This document shows positions 1 through 11,800 of a stretch of 64,000 nucleotides of DNA, piece after piece (within the stretch, counting starts at the first letter, position 1; each line of letters begins with the position of its first letter). The stretch lies in NCBI RefSeq assembly GCF_014839805.1, contig NC_051115.1:186001-250000 (forward strand). Direction: 5' to 3'. Under the pieces are notes generated by a model. The model made no database searches, was not told where the DNA came from, and saw only the letters and a list, made by a program, of their open reading frames with translations. The position numbers and the translations under genes were made by a program. The DNA is from Manduca sexta. Its lineage: Eukaryota > Arthropoda > Insecta > Lepidoptera > Sphingidae.

Positions 1-1236
1 TACAGTGTGTCAGTTTAATACATAAATATAAAACAATTAAAAATATAAAAAGCTTATTCGAAGTGGTCTCCATTGGCTGCAATACAGTCCTTTAAACGAT
101 GAGGCCAGTTATCAATAGAAGCACGCACTCTTTCCATGGGAAAATTCTTCACTGCCAATCGTATAGATTGTTTTAGGGACTCCAAATTATCATGGCGTTT
201 AGAGCAAGCTGTACTCTCTAAAACTGACCACAAATCATAATCCAGCGGATTAAGATCGGGACTAGACGACGGCCAGTCTTCAGCTCTGATGAAGTCCGAA
301 ACGTTCGATTCCAACCAAGACTGCGTGGACCGAGCTTTATGACCCGGCGCCGAGTCTTGCTGGAAGGACCATACTTGGTTATTGAACATGGTGATGTTAA
401 GGGGCTTAACTACCTTCTCAAGAATGGTATCTTGATACACTTGTGCCGATGTTTTGATACCTTTTCACAAAAATATGGCTCAGTCACTCCTTCATAGCTA
501 ACACCCCACCAAACCATCACTGAAGTCGGATAATGTCCACGTTGCACTCTGTCGACTAATTGGGAAGCTTCCTTAGAGCTTTGAGCATAAATACGGTCAT
601 TTTGTTTGTTAAAATGTTGCTCAATTGTAAAAATTTTCTCATCCGTAAACAAAATTTTTCTGTGACCTCCCTTTGCGTACCGCTTCAGTAGTTGTTTCGA
701 TTTTACCACCCTATTCTTCTTTAAATTATCAGTTAAGAAATGGCCAGTGCGTCTCTTATAGGCTGCAAGTCCTAAGTCATCTTTTAAAATACGCGACATG
801 GTTCTAGGTGCTATCTTCATTTCCCGAGATAAAATCTTTTGCTTTCGGACAGGATTTCTTCGAATTCTTTCCCTTACTGCTTTGACCACCTTTTTCGTAC
901 GAACACTACGTGGACGGCCAGATCTTTTCTGTCACAAACAGAGGAGGTCTCATTGTACCTATTAATAGCCCGGTACACAAACATTTTACTAATACCAAGT
1001 GTATGGAGAGTTTTAAAAATTGCATTTGGCTCCATACCTACTTTGTGTAATGCTATCACAGCGATTCGGTTCTCTTTATCACCCCACACCATTTTAATAT
1101 CGCAAAATATTTTACAATGTATTGGCGCCAAAATGAGAAAACACAATGAACAATCGTATAAAAATGACAGATTCGAAATTCAAATGTAATATTTTTTTAT
1201 AATTAAGTGTAACAGTATTTATGGCCAGACTAAGTA
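1..1236 (-). mobile_element. mariner element, maT (DD37D) type, cut by the window edge
   Basis: The transposase remnant at 54-1146 is flanked on the right by a terminal repeat ending near 1234 (reads on the minus strand as CTTAGTCTGGCCATAAATAC followed by TGTTACAC) and a TA at 1235-1236. The left end starts with a matching TACAGTGTG block at base 1, so the outermost bases of the left terminal repeat probably lie just outside the window. Beyond the TA the sequence is the terminal part of a family H MITE, so the mariner appears to have inserted into that older element. Boundaries are by eye. Confidence 0.75.
54..1146 (-). pseudogene. maT-type mariner transposase, two frameshifts
   Basis: Three minus-strand frames read in succession: 1146-874 (N-terminal helix-turn-helix region, KVGMEPNAIFKTLHTLG), 889-410 (second HTH and the first catalytic Asp in LFTDEKIF) and 440-54 (second Asp in QQDSAPGHKA and third in SPDLNPLDYDLW). 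There are 37 residues between the second and third Asp, which is the DD37D signature of the maT clade of IS630/Tc1/mariner, known mainly from Lepidoptera and other arthropods. The frames do not join: one shift lies near 874-889 and one near 440-470, so no active transposase can be made. The catalytic triad itself is retained, which suggests the breaks are fairly recent. Ends C-terminally at DHFE next to the left terminal repeat. Confidence 0.9.
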
Positions 1237-1520
1237 TATAGTTAATTATTGACCGGACATAAGGACCAAATTTTTACTCCAAAAGTTATTACCAATTAGT
1301 AGTATGTCGCTGTCTTATTTGAAATATCTGTATGACAAGATGTCACAGTTTGTCGATTATCTCTCGCTTTACACATTATTTCCGCGATATTATACCGCTC
1401 GTTTAAAATAACTCAAAATTTCTGTTTCGATTTTATCATAATGCGGTCTAACTCGGCGAGGAATTGGTACAATCTCACAGACATCATATTACAGTATTTG
1501 ATTCCATTTTCTCGTCACAA
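1237..1520 (+). repeat. family H MITE, half copy split by the mariner
   Basis: The sequence TAGTTAATTATTGACCGGAC and the following 120 bases match the left terminal repeats of the family H copy at 11720-12549. The outermost AAAGACATTAAACAG part is missing here because the mariner inserted at the TA inside it. The right end is not recognisable. Confidence 0.55.
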
Positions 1521-1554
1521 TCCATTATGTTTTTTTAACATGGACCTACGTTTG

Positions 1555-1692
1555 TTAGCTTGGTAAGGGTCGGCTTATACAAACACACTGGACTTTCAAG
1601 TGAGCGCTTTAGTCGCTCGCAACCTGAACATTAAGCAACCTGAGGGAACCCACTAACAGATTACGAACCTCGACTCAGGACTGTCACTGGGT
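1555..1692 (+). repeat. dispersed repeat, shared with 63270-63380
   Basis: The stretch beginning GGTCGGCTTATACAAACACA and running to ATTACGAACCTCG matches bases 63285-63380, where it leads into an RTE reverse-transcriptase fragment. It is therefore likely part of an RTE-type LINE. No coding frame is visible here. Confidence 0.45.
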
Positions 1693-1706
1693 CTCATTAT
1701 ATGATA

Positions 1707-2027
1707 ATAATAATAATATCAGCCCTGTATTATATACTTGCACACTGCTGGGCACGGGCCTCCTCTACTACTGAGAGGGATTAGGCCTTAGTCCACCACG
1801 CTGGCCTAGTGCGGATTGGTAGACTTCACACACCTTCGAAATTCCTATAAAGAACTTCTCAGATGTGCAGGTTTCCTCACGATGTTTTCCTTCACCGTTA
1901 AAGCAAGCGATAATTCACAATGAATACACACATAAAACTTAAAAAGTCAGAGGTGTGTGCCCTTGGGTTTCGAACCTGCAGACATTCGTCTTGGCAGTCC
2001 GTTCCACACCCAACTAGGCTATCGCTG
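1707..2027 (-). repeat. family A tRNA-headed SINE with 14-bp TSD
   Basis: On the minus strand the head carries an A box (TAGCCTAGTTGG) and a B box-like GGTTCGAAACC, then a body, and ends in a conserved TATAATACAGGGCTGATATT followed by ATT repeats. The 14-bp target duplication CTCATTATATGATA is present at 1693-1706 and 2028-2041, which fixes both ends. This is a RNA polymerase III type retroposon, not a functional tRNA gene. Confidence 0.9.
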
Positions 2028-2212
2028 CTCATTATATGATAGCCTATCGTCATATATACAAATTCTAGAGCCCGAGCTGATATTGAGTAGAACCCAATAT
2101 CACTTTGCCCGATCTGGTTGTGACTGAAGTAAGTGTACTAGCGCCTCTGCCTACCCCTTCGGGGATAAAAGGCGTGTAGGAGCTATTTGTAAAGAAATTG
2201 GCAATATTGCTG

Positions 2213-2399
2213 GTGGTAGGATACCTGTGTCCGCCTGGATAGCGAGTCACAAAGTGTAAAACCCACCATAGTGGCTCACGTAAGCGGTCCGGGATCAGCC
2301 TGTGTAAATCAGATCATTGTGACTGACGAGGAATCATCTCTCGTCAGTGGACGTTAATTGGACCCCATCTTTTTACTATCAGGTGCAGTGGGTCACTTT
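2213..2399 (-). repeat. family D dispersed repeat
   Basis: Reverse complement of a repeat seen seven more times in the window. Diagnostic blocks are CACCTGATGGTAAGTGG, ATACACAGGCTGATCC, CCACTATGGCGGGTTTTA and GGCGGATATAAAATATATCC. This copy is diverged. Confidence 0.7.
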
Positions 2400-2639
2400 A
2401 AAGAACCTACAAAAAACTCTGCAGTTAGCCGAACTTTGTCCTTTAAAATTTTTTTGTGTTTAAGCGTCCCTATAGTTCACACCTGTTAAGTAAAAGTCCA
2501 ATTAAATTTAATCTGTGTTATTATTTATGTGATTGTCTATATTCTCGTGTCAAATTGTCATTTTAATATTCCTTCTCGAAATAAACAAGTTTCGCGGTTA
2601 AAGCACTTGCCGGCCTCATTATTAGTGAATATCCTTAAT

Positions 2640-2965
2640 ACACAACAACACCTAAGGAAACCTGCGAAGGAGATACTGAATCCACTGGCATAGCGACTGT
2701 AAGCCTTGGTGAAGAGTGAGAAAGAGAATGGGGGAATAGTTGATGAAGAATGGAATGAGATACTGAATCCACCGGCATAGCGACTGCAAGCCTCGATGGA
2801 GAATGGAGAAATGGAAAGGAAGTTTTGATCAAGTATAGGTACTTTCTATGATAGACGGAGAGGAAATATTCGCAGGCCCTTATAGGCCTTAATGCGAATT
2901 TCCATGAGGTATACACACTTAACTGTGTACCTAGGGCCGCGTCAAATGTCCCCCTTGCATTCGGT
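2640..2965. repeat. family F repeat with internal duplication
   Basis: Contains GAGATACTGAATCCACYGGC twice (about 2671 and 2757), then a purine-rich stretch, then TATAGGCCTTAATG and GAGGTATACACACTTAACTG. The same order of blocks occurs at 21640-21905 and 31660-31905. Confidence 0.6.
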
Positions 2966-3279
2966 GTGAAGACCGCCACAAACATTGCGTCGGGTCGGAG
3001 AGGAGGGAGGTCTCCCCACAAGTTAGTAAAAGAACTTATACATCCGTTCGAACAATGAATTAACATAAACCTTTACACGCTCCGCCATATTGATTTACAT
3101 TTAGCAAACTGCGTAATACAAATCAGAAAGAAAACAATGGTATTTTATTGATTACAATGTTTGTTAAAATTTCGTGATTGTTTCCCTGGAACTATAAGAA
3201 AATACTCCAAAGAAATTAACATGGTTTAATTTTTTTTAAATTCAAAATCTCATATATTTTATTAACGTGCTCAAAAAAA

Positions 3280-3497
3280 TGACCTCACTGCATCTGATGG
3301 TAAGTAAAGTAGGATCCTATAATGTCGACTGACGAGAGATAACCCTCTGACAGTCGAAACAATTATGCTGGCCTCTTGGAATCAGATATACACAGGCTGA
3401 TCCCGGAACGCGACATACGTGGGCCACTACGGCGGATTTTAACACCTTGTGTACGGTCGCTATCCGGGCAGATATAATATATATCCAATCACCAGCA
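3280..3497 (+). repeat. family D dispersed repeat
   Basis: Full-length-like copy from ACTGCATCTGATGGTAAG to the ATATATCCAATCACCAGC end, with the GGCTGATCCCGGAACG and GTACGGTCGCTATCCGGGC blocks. Confidence 0.75.
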
Positions 3498-3747
3498 AAC
3501 TTATCTTCTTTAACGAGGACTAGGCTCTATAAATCCAAGGGGCCCTGGATTACACATCTAAAAGCTCCAATAGATTTGCGGCTACAGTGAGGAAAGTCAC
3601 TTAGTCCGACCAGAGATGTCCGGTCGACTTTTTTACCTTGCCTAGTACAAACTACTTTTGAGGTTATCTGCTGACAGCAATATGTCCAACATAACTAAGA
3701 ATCAGCAACAGATTGTTCACAAACTAGTCCTTATGCGTAAGGAGATA

Positions 3748-4010
3748 TTGGTTGTAGATCTCTCATATGTGAGAGTCCGTCTGAGTAGGTACCACCGCAA
3801 TGTCTATTTCTGTCAGCAGTGTGTAGTCACTGTTGTGTTCCGGTTTGAAGGGCATTGTAACTACTGGACATAAGACATAACATGTCCCAGGATGGCGAGC
3901 GCAGTGGAATATCAAACACTTTGTAATTCAAGGTGTTGGTGTTTCTAATGTTATCGGTCGTATCGCTAACCAGGCGAATGGCAAGCTCGTCTCGTCATTC
4001 AAAGCATTAA
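3748..4010 (-). repeat. family E dispersed repeat
   Basis: Reverse complement of the repeat at 59378-59652. Blocks shared are GGTACCACCGCAATGTCTAT, CTACTGGACATAAGAC, TTGTAATTCAAGGTGTTGGT and CTCGTCTCGTCATTCAAAG. Confidence 0.7.
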
Positions 4011-4330
4011 AAATTAGTTCGTTCTCATTGCGTGCTACACTCCAATACCTGCCAATGTTTGACGAAATCGTACTAAATGTTGGCCTCACATAGCCATGAC
4101 ATTGCGAACTGTGAAGAGGGGCCATTAGATATTCCCAAGGACAAAAAGACATGTCGTACATTTGATATGGTATCAGTGCTTCTTCGTACCTTGTACCCTA
4201 AACAAAGGAATCAATGCTCGCTACTATTATTTATTCATTGGGGTGGGACCATCAATATAATATGTGCTACGTAACGTACTGTACTAAATCTGGCGTTCCG
4301 TACACTCATATGAGTACGAGGTGAGCCATG

Positions 4331-4641
4331 AGAGGCGATAGACTAGTTGGGTGTGGAACTTACTGCCAAAACGAATATCTGCAGGTTCAAATCCCAAGGG
4401 CACACACCTCTGAGTTTTCTAAAAAAATTATGTGTGTATTCTTTGTGAATTATCGCTTGCTTTAACGGTGACGGAAAATATCGTGAGGAAACCTGCATAC
4501 CCGAGAAATTCTCTATAGGAATTTTAAGGGTGTGTGAAGTCTACTAATTCTCATTATGCCAGCGTGGTGGACTAAGGCCTAATCCCTCTCAGTAGTAGAG
4601 GAAGCCCGTGTAGCATTGGGACAATATATAATACAGGGCTC
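4331..4641 (+). repeat. family A tRNA-headed SINE
   Basis: Head with GACTAGTTGGG and GGTTCAAATCCCAAGG, body with GTGAGGAAACCTGCATAC, and tail TATAATACAGGGCTCATG. The A box is degraded by one base. Confidence 0.85.
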
Positions 4642-5044
4642 ATGACATGAATTAATTCACAGGTAACATGAGTCTATGGTCGACATACTTAGACCCCCGC
4701 GAAACTTTATAATGTTAAAATTAGTCTCTCTTTCAGTAAAAAATTAATAACTCTGGTCTCAGAATAGCCATAAACATAAAGCGTTATAAAAACAAAGATA
4801 ATGAAAAACGTCAAATTGAAAGATTGCCAACACAGATTATACAAATGACAGCGTAAAAAATATTCAAACATGGCCGCCACGAAATGGCGGGAGGCATGGT
4901 GAATGCATAATTTTAACGTAATTATGTCTATTTCGCCTTGGCCATTTGAATTGTAAAAATGTTCGTTTACTAACCTTTTGGTTTTGCTAAGTTTTTTAAG
5001 AAAATATTGGTAGGAAACATTGACGTATATTCTATAGACACAAA

Positions 5045-5325
5045 CGTCCATATAAACTATTTGTTCAAAATAGCAACCACAACGTCATTGTTATAACCTA
5101 TTTATTCACTTGAACAACAAATAATTTTACATATTCAACTAATATTTTTTATTCAAATCCAGGTTTACACTTAGACTCGAGTTCTTATATCATGAGCGCC
5201 ACTCCGTACACAACCACAAGCTGTCAATGTTGACAATACTAAAGTCAGATTGAATGGATTGCAGTTCAAATCATTTGAACACAGTGAATGTTCGGAACGC
5301 CAAATCTAGTACGTAGTACATATAT
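5045..5325 (+). repeat. family L repeat
   Basis: About 280 bp aligned by eye to 23305-23595: ACAAACGTCCATATAAACTA, TAACCTATTTATTCACTTG, CCAGGTTTACACTTAGACTC and GTAGTACATATATATC occur in the same order in both. Class unknown. Confidence 0.6.
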
Positions 5326-5376
5326 ATCAATGGTAGGAAAATTATATGTTTCTTCGTTGTTTGTTGGGTAATTACC

Positions 5377-6018
5377 AAAGACATTAAACAGTATAGTTTT
5401 TTATGACAATCTTCCCAATGCCTGCTCTATATAATCTTAGAACTCTTCGGTATTAATCTATTTAAATTATATTCTGTATGTCATGGAATTTATATTCTAA
5501 AACGGAAGTCACAACAGAAACTTATGATATCTACTTTTTGAAATATTCCAGTACTTTCCTTACGCTGGACTTGTATTCGTAATATTAACGGCTTTTGGGC
5601 AAAACATATCGGCTTTGTGTTTATGTACAAAGTTAGCTTAAATACGCCAAATGTAATATTCTTGCTGTAAACAATGCCTAATGCAAAGTTCTAAGATTAC
5701 ATAGAGCGGACATTGGGAAGATAGGCATTCAAAAATTTTACTCTCTGGCAATGGTTACTACTACTGTGAAATATCAAAACATCAATGTAAAATAATTAAT
5801 ATTTTTCCATGTCACGATTTGCCAGTTTTTAATGCGCATATTAGCATAATATTTTCTGTAAATATGTTATTTTTGTATTAATATCTAAGGACGCTGACAT
5901 CTTGTCACTCGGATATTTCAAATAAGACAACGAATTATTACAAATTGATAGTAACTTTTGGAGCACAAATTAGGCTCGGAAGTCCGCTCTATAACTAACT
6001 GTATTGCTTAATGTCTTT
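5377..6018. mobile_element. family H MITE with long terminal inverted repeats
   Basis: Begins AAAGACATTAAACAGTATAG and ends with the inverse TATTGCTTAATGTCTTT. The right arm also carries TAACTTTTGGAGCACAAATT and CGGATATTTCAAATAAGAC, shared with the copies at 1237 and 11720. No coding capacity seen. Confidence 0.65.
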
Positions 6019-6184
6019 CACCTAAAGTCTCTTACATTAGCACCTCTGTCAAACTCCAAGATTAAAACATGATCCAAGTATAAATAACTAATAATACTAA
6101 ACGTGTTAACGAACACAGGCAAGAAATAACAAAGTCCCACTACCTAGCTACCGCTACATCCGCTACGGAAGCGGCACAGACCGT

Positions 6185-6285
6185 CCACTTAACCTGACCC
6201 CTCGGCTGACCTTACCCGCCCCCGCGTCCGTTATAAATACCACCAGCTGAGGGGTGAAGGAGATCAAGATAAGCTGGTAATTGCC
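6185..6285 (+). promoter_or_regulatory. possible TATA-type promoter
   Basis: A locally GC-rich stretch (CTTACCCGCCCCCGCGTCCG) is followed by TATAAA at 6232-6237, and a GGTAATTG donor-like site at 6278-6279 lies about 45 bases further on. This could be the promoter and noncoding first exon of the Cys-rich gene whose last exons start at 8806, but no joining coding exon was found. Speculative. Confidence 0.2.
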
Positions 6286-6769
6286 TGGTGTAAATCTAAA
6301 CCGCTTCCGAAAGTTATCGGACAGCGCCATCTCTTAGCGGGGGAACGAAATAGGTTATTGTGTGGAAGTTAATTAATACATCCAAGAATTTATGCCAATG
6401 TTTTAATCTGTGTTTTCTGGTTAACGTCAAATAATTTGAATAACATTTTATGTTACTATGATTGTATTTGAAGTAAACGTAGAAACAGCTAAACAGATTT
6501 AGATTAAATTTGACGCTAGGATACACCACGTCCTAGATTAATACGTATGCTCCTTTATTATCCCAATTCACTCTTATGGGAAATAATGTTTTTTTTTAGT
6601 TTTTCATAACTAGATGGCGTTGGCGTCATAAACGTGTACAAGTACTAAGACATGGTCTATCCGTATGTTAAAATTCATCCAAATCCGCTCAGCTGTTCAG
6701 CATTCACTTCTAACAAACGTTTGAACATTTTCACGATCTTTGGCATTTATACTAATACAAACACATCAC

Positions 6770-6990
6770 GCATTTATCCCCGAAGAGGTATGCAGAGGTG
6801 TAACCAGGGCACCTACTTTTTGCCAAGTGTGTTCCGTCCCATGATGTGATATAGCATATCATATCTGGCACAAAGTCCAGACTCTAGGCTAATACTGAGC
6901 AAAAAAAAAGATCACTACCTGACCCGGGATTCGAACCCAGGACCTCAGAGCGCAGTACCGCGTGCACTACAACTACGCCACCGAGGCAGT
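6770..6990 (-). repeat. family B tRNA-headed SINE
   Basis: Minus strand head CCTCGGTGGCGTAGTTGTAG with A box TGGCGTAGTTGT, then B box GGTTCGAATCCCGGG, then a body ending in the complement of CATCACGCATTTATCCC. Several other copies share this order. Confidence 0.85.
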
Positions 6991-7202
6991 ATTTATAATA
7001 GTAAAATGTTATAAAATAATTTATGTCGTTCCCTCTAAATAACGCTGTCCAAATTTAATACAATCAGGGCAGGTAGCCCTGATAAAGTTGAAACTTCATA
7101 GACATATGACCTTTCATGTTAATAATTACTGCTGTAATTTGTTGTATTTCAACCCACGCGGTTATGTACAGTTATAAAAAGTATAAACTTGAAACAACTT
7201 GA

Positions 7203-7420
7203 CCGCCAATGGCGTAGTTGTAAGGCATATGATGACTATTGCGCTGAGATCTTGTAGAATCCCTGGTCGGGCTAAGTAATTGTGACTGGGTTTCTATCTT
7301 AAAAATTACTCAGTCGCAGCTCGGAATCATGAAGTTGGTAGTACCCTGGTGCCTCGAGCACGTAAAGTCGTTGGTCCTGATCTCTCTCCGGTCATATCGT
7401 CTCACCGGACTATGTGGAAC
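7203..7420 (+). repeat. family C repeat, B-like head with different body
   Basis: Head AATGGCGTAGTTGTAAGGC and a degenerate B box are followed by TACTCAGTCGCAGCTCGGA and GTCGTTGGTCCTGATCTCTC. The same body occurs at 10401-10700 (+) and, inverted, near 10965-11046. Confidence 0.6.
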
Positions 7421-8805
7421 CACTAGGACTATACCACCGGGATACCAACCAAAACCCGCGGTGGACTTCGGCGCATACGGGACGGCCCCGGAATATCTTG
7501 TTGCACTAAGATAGCTGTTCGAAACTGTCCCTGAATACACACAGACTTGGGGGAAGAGATCTGTATACCCCTTCACTACACGTTACCAGAATTACTCTCT
7601 TTAATAATCTGTATTTCTAATTGAATTGTACAAGTCGTGTAGCGATGATCGTCCCGCTAATGATCATATTGTGTCATTAAATTGTCGTTACATTGGCAAG
7701 TTGACAGTCTACCCCAGTAGCTTCCCAGAGAGGGGCCATATATCTATATTTGTTAGGGGCTCTTCAGGGCAGTGCGAACTTTTGAGCGCTTAGTTTAATG
7801 TAGGTATGGACCAAGAGTGGTGCCAAAGCTTGAAGGCTCCGCATTACTGATACAGCGGTAGATATGCCCTTGGTCTACTCTCCACGTTTACTTGAAGTTT
7901 TATCTTCATTGATATGTCCAGATACGTGCAAAGCGAGACTAATTCGAACTAAGAATGCAACAATCATACTTATTATTTTCGGAATTAATACGTAGATAGT
8001 TTAACATCGTATAACAAAAATATCTAAATGTTCAGAACTACGCCATAACAAAAAATTATGTACATTTTCATTGCCAAGCGTTCGCGTGACGCGAAATGCA
8101 AATTATTTGTAACAAACACGGTCTACTCCAAAAGGTTAACAAAAGAATGCCTACAATGCAAGAATTCCTGTGTAACACAAGTTTTCTATTCTTGTGGCGT
8201 TATATTTGAATAGATTTGGGTAGGAATGACGTGGTTAGTGTATTTATTACTTAATTTTTTGTGAAGTTTGACTTGCTAGGTAGGTATATGTGGGTACATG
8301 TTGTAATTTGTAGTATATAAAATAATCTTAAAATTATTGCATATTTTTTATCTCTGTTCTGTTTCCCACAAAATCAAGTCTTCCGTCATTGTATTATATG
8401 GAAAGGTACTATAAATACTTATTTTATGTAAATCAATAAGGTACTTATTTATGAAAAAGCGCCATCTAGGAACAAGAAGGTTTAAACCGAGATTAATTTT
8501 ACAAAAAAATATTTGTTCATTCCTTTTTTAACTCGTGTGTATAATGATTGTTTTTTAAAATAATAATATATAGAAAATGGTTTAATTTGCACCAAGGACA
8601 TTAAAAATCGACCTAAGACTTAATCTATTCCTTTTTTAAATGACGTATCAAGTAAAAGAATATTCAAATTTGATTTAGGAACATCATTTATGAAAAAAGA
8701 AACCGGGTTTTTGAAAGTGGAACATCAACAAAAAAGGTTGCACGAAAAAGTTTTACATCGCAAACAAAATGTCCGCCTACTATATCACTGTAATACGGTT
8801 TCCAG

Positions 8806-11800
8806 CTCGTCCATGCTCGCGGCAGGCTGAATGCGCCGGCATCTCTAGCAGTTCGTGCGTGAGGACCCACTACGACCCGGTGACACGATGCCTTTGTGGG
8901 GACAACTCCCCCCCTCTCAACGGCCAGTGCGAAGCTCAGGCAAAATGTAAGTTTCTTTTTATTTTTAACCTATCGAATAATGATGGCAAGTAACAGTTTT
9001 TGTAGGACATATTTTAAATCCACCCGGATAGTAACCATCGTACACAAGGGAGTAAAACACGACATAGTGGTCCATTGGTAATTCTAGTTAGCGCACCGAA
9101 GCGTTTTATTCATGCACTGAGAATAGGTATTGTTTTTAAAAATAATAATATTTCAAACATAATTCTTTTTAATATTATTAGGTACATTAGATTTTACATA
9201 AAGCAATTTACATAATACAATGCATAGATTATTATGACAATGATTAACAGTTATATGTTAATCTTTGACAAAAACGAAACACACTGACAATAATCATATT
9301 CGACTCGCCAATAGCTAAACTTTATATATAAGGTATTCTTATCCATCTTATGTCCAGTAGTTACACTGGCTACAATGTTCTTCAAACCGGAACACAACAG
9401 TGACTATTCTCTCCTTGGCAGCAGAAATAGACATTGCGATGGTACCTACCAGTCTCTCACATATGAGAGGCCTACCACCAATAAGATATTGAGACTGGCT
9501 AAAGTGATCACCTAAATAATAATTTCGATCGTCAATACGTCAATCAATGGCAAAACTGATCGTAAATTGAACTGACGCTAACTTGATCTATAAAGTAATG
9601 GTCAATTACATACTAACCTAACTAAACCCCCAACATTCGACCTCCAAGCCAACAAGGCCCCGACGCTTGCGTGCTTCCACTCGTGGACTTAATTTACCCC
9701 GATTATAATCAGTCTAAATAAATCGGATAATTAAAAAAGGTAGGTAAATCTTGATACTAGTTCTTTAGTTTAAATTCCTGTACGTTTTTGGCGGGAAAAT
9801 ACGAGCTGTCAAATTAGGCTGAATATAAAAATGAATGAACGTTGTTGGAAACGAATATACACAGGCTGATCCTGAAACGCTCACGTGGGCCGCTATGGAA
9901 AGTTTTAACACCTTGTACAGTCGCTATCCGGGCGGATATAAAATATATCCTACCATAGTTCGTCACTCCGCCATTTTGAAACACAAAGGTCGATAATTTC
10001 GAACAAATTAACCAAGTAACTTAGCTTTAATTTTATCAAATTATAAACCTTTTGATCCTTATCCGTAATGAGTGGCCGGCACGACAACTGAGATTTCTAA
10101 TAGATGATTCTTGTCACGAAACATGACCACGCTATGGGCTAAAGAGCGGGCTTTTAACTAAATACAGGAAAATTAACATAATGATTCTCGTTGGAGCTGA
10201 AAAGTTCTGGAGTGGCGACCACGAACCGGGAGACGTAGGCAGACCCCCACGAGATGGACTGAACCTGGTGAGAGTCGCCGGAGTCGATGAGGGCGGCGCA
10301 GAACCGGTCCCTGTGGCGCTCAATGGAGGCCTATGTCCAGCAGTGGACGATTCCCGGCTGAAATGATGATGACTCATTCTGTCGACTTGGCTTTTTCTAT
10401 ACCTCTGGCGTAGTTGTAATGCGTATTCGATATGTGTACGTCTATCGCGCTGAGATCTTGAATTCCGAACTTAGGTAGGGACAAAGTATTTGTGACCGTT
10501 TTCTTCTATCCTAACTACTCAGTCGCAGCTCGGAGTCGGGAAGTTGGTGCTACGTGCACGTAAAGCCGTTGGTCTTGCTCGTGATCTTCGATTATGTCGG
10601 ATTGCCGTCTCACCAGACTGTGAGAAAGAACATAGAGTACTGTATTGTACACACGCCGAGCTCGTACACCAAGTCAGCCAATCTAGACAGAGATCAGCCA
10701 CGCAGGAGATATAATAGTCCACAGATGCCAAGGGGAAGCAGGAAGAGCCTTCTGCCTCCCCTAGAGGTTCTAAAACTCGAATGAATTCACCAATTCCATT
10801 CCTAATATTCCGTACGCTCGATTACGCTCTGCTCTATGTTATTGTTGAAGCGGGAGAGGTGTGGCGGAGGAACATGTGCTCTCGACTTTAACTACATTCA
10901 TACTTTTCTCATTCTCCATATTAACTTGCCCCTCCATCCCTTGGGCCATCGATTGACGACGCTCTTGCAATACATAGCACTCTCTGTTCTTTATCATAGT
11001 CTGGTGAGACGACGACATGACCGGAGAGATCAGGACCAACGGCTTTAAGTATAACTAATTTTTACGCAATATTATAAGTTATATTTCGTTTATTACAGCT
11101 CTGTACCACGCATGCGCTAACAGCGACGAATGTAATGAAGGTTTGATCTGTTTGATGCCGAATATTACGGGTACTGCGCCACCTCACCTGCGGGTGCACG
11201 CGCCGCAGGACAAGATCTGCCTGTGTGACACCGAGGCTGGCTTCAACGAGAAGGATCACACTTGTAATGGTAAGAGATGGAAGGATGTACAGGGTTATTT
11301 TGAGTAAATGAAACATGTTGTTTGAAAATAATACTAGAAGTTGCTCGAAGCGTTAAGGGAATTCCTCGCAGTGACAATATCGCACTTACAGTCAGAAATA
11401 CACACGCACACGCCATATTCGTGTTAAGTTATAAAATTACCAAATATCATAAATATTCACTATCCATAGATGATTAAAGGTAAAGACGAGTATGTGGTTT
11501 CATTTATTAACACAATGTCAAAATTACCGCGATATAAAGACAAGAACAGGTGTAATGGCGAAAGGGATGAATAGAGACGAAACAGCAACAAGAATGGGTG
11601 TAGAATCATTGTAATGGTAAGTGATGAACAAGAGATAAACCTTTTGTATCGATATGAACGCACACAAAAATAAATCTTATGCGTTAGTCTATTTTAGGCA
11701 CAATACAACATTTTTTAATAAAGACATTAAACAGTATAGTTAGTTATAGACCGGACATCAGGACAAAATTTGAGCTCCGAAAGTTATTACCAATTGGTAA

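Larger units (their letters stand above)
4262..5325. mobile_element. possible TIR element holding a SINE
   Basis: The left end (about 4262-4310) contains TACTAAATCTGGCGTTCCG and the right end (about 5285-5325) contains its approximate inverse CGGAACGCCAAATCTAGTA, each next to a TATGTRCTACGTA-like stretch. A family A SINE lies inside. No transposase frame is visible. The right 280 bp also match 23305-23595 (family L). The reading as one element is inference. Confidence 0.4.

Noticed and set aside
6900..6990. tRNA genes at SINE heads (also near 2020, 33190, 52910, 63010)
   Set aside because: They have A and B box-like motifs but no full cloverleaf, and each is followed by a SINE body with copies elsewhere and TSDs.
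7310..7576. Overlapping 60-90 codon frames
   Set aside because: They fall in a family C repeat that recurs at 10401-10700 with different frames.
8769..8805. ATG at 8769 as start of the Cys-rich protein
   Set aside because: It would give MSAYYITVIRFP ahead of the module, which is no signal peptide, and a TTTCCAG acceptor in the right phase lies at the module start.
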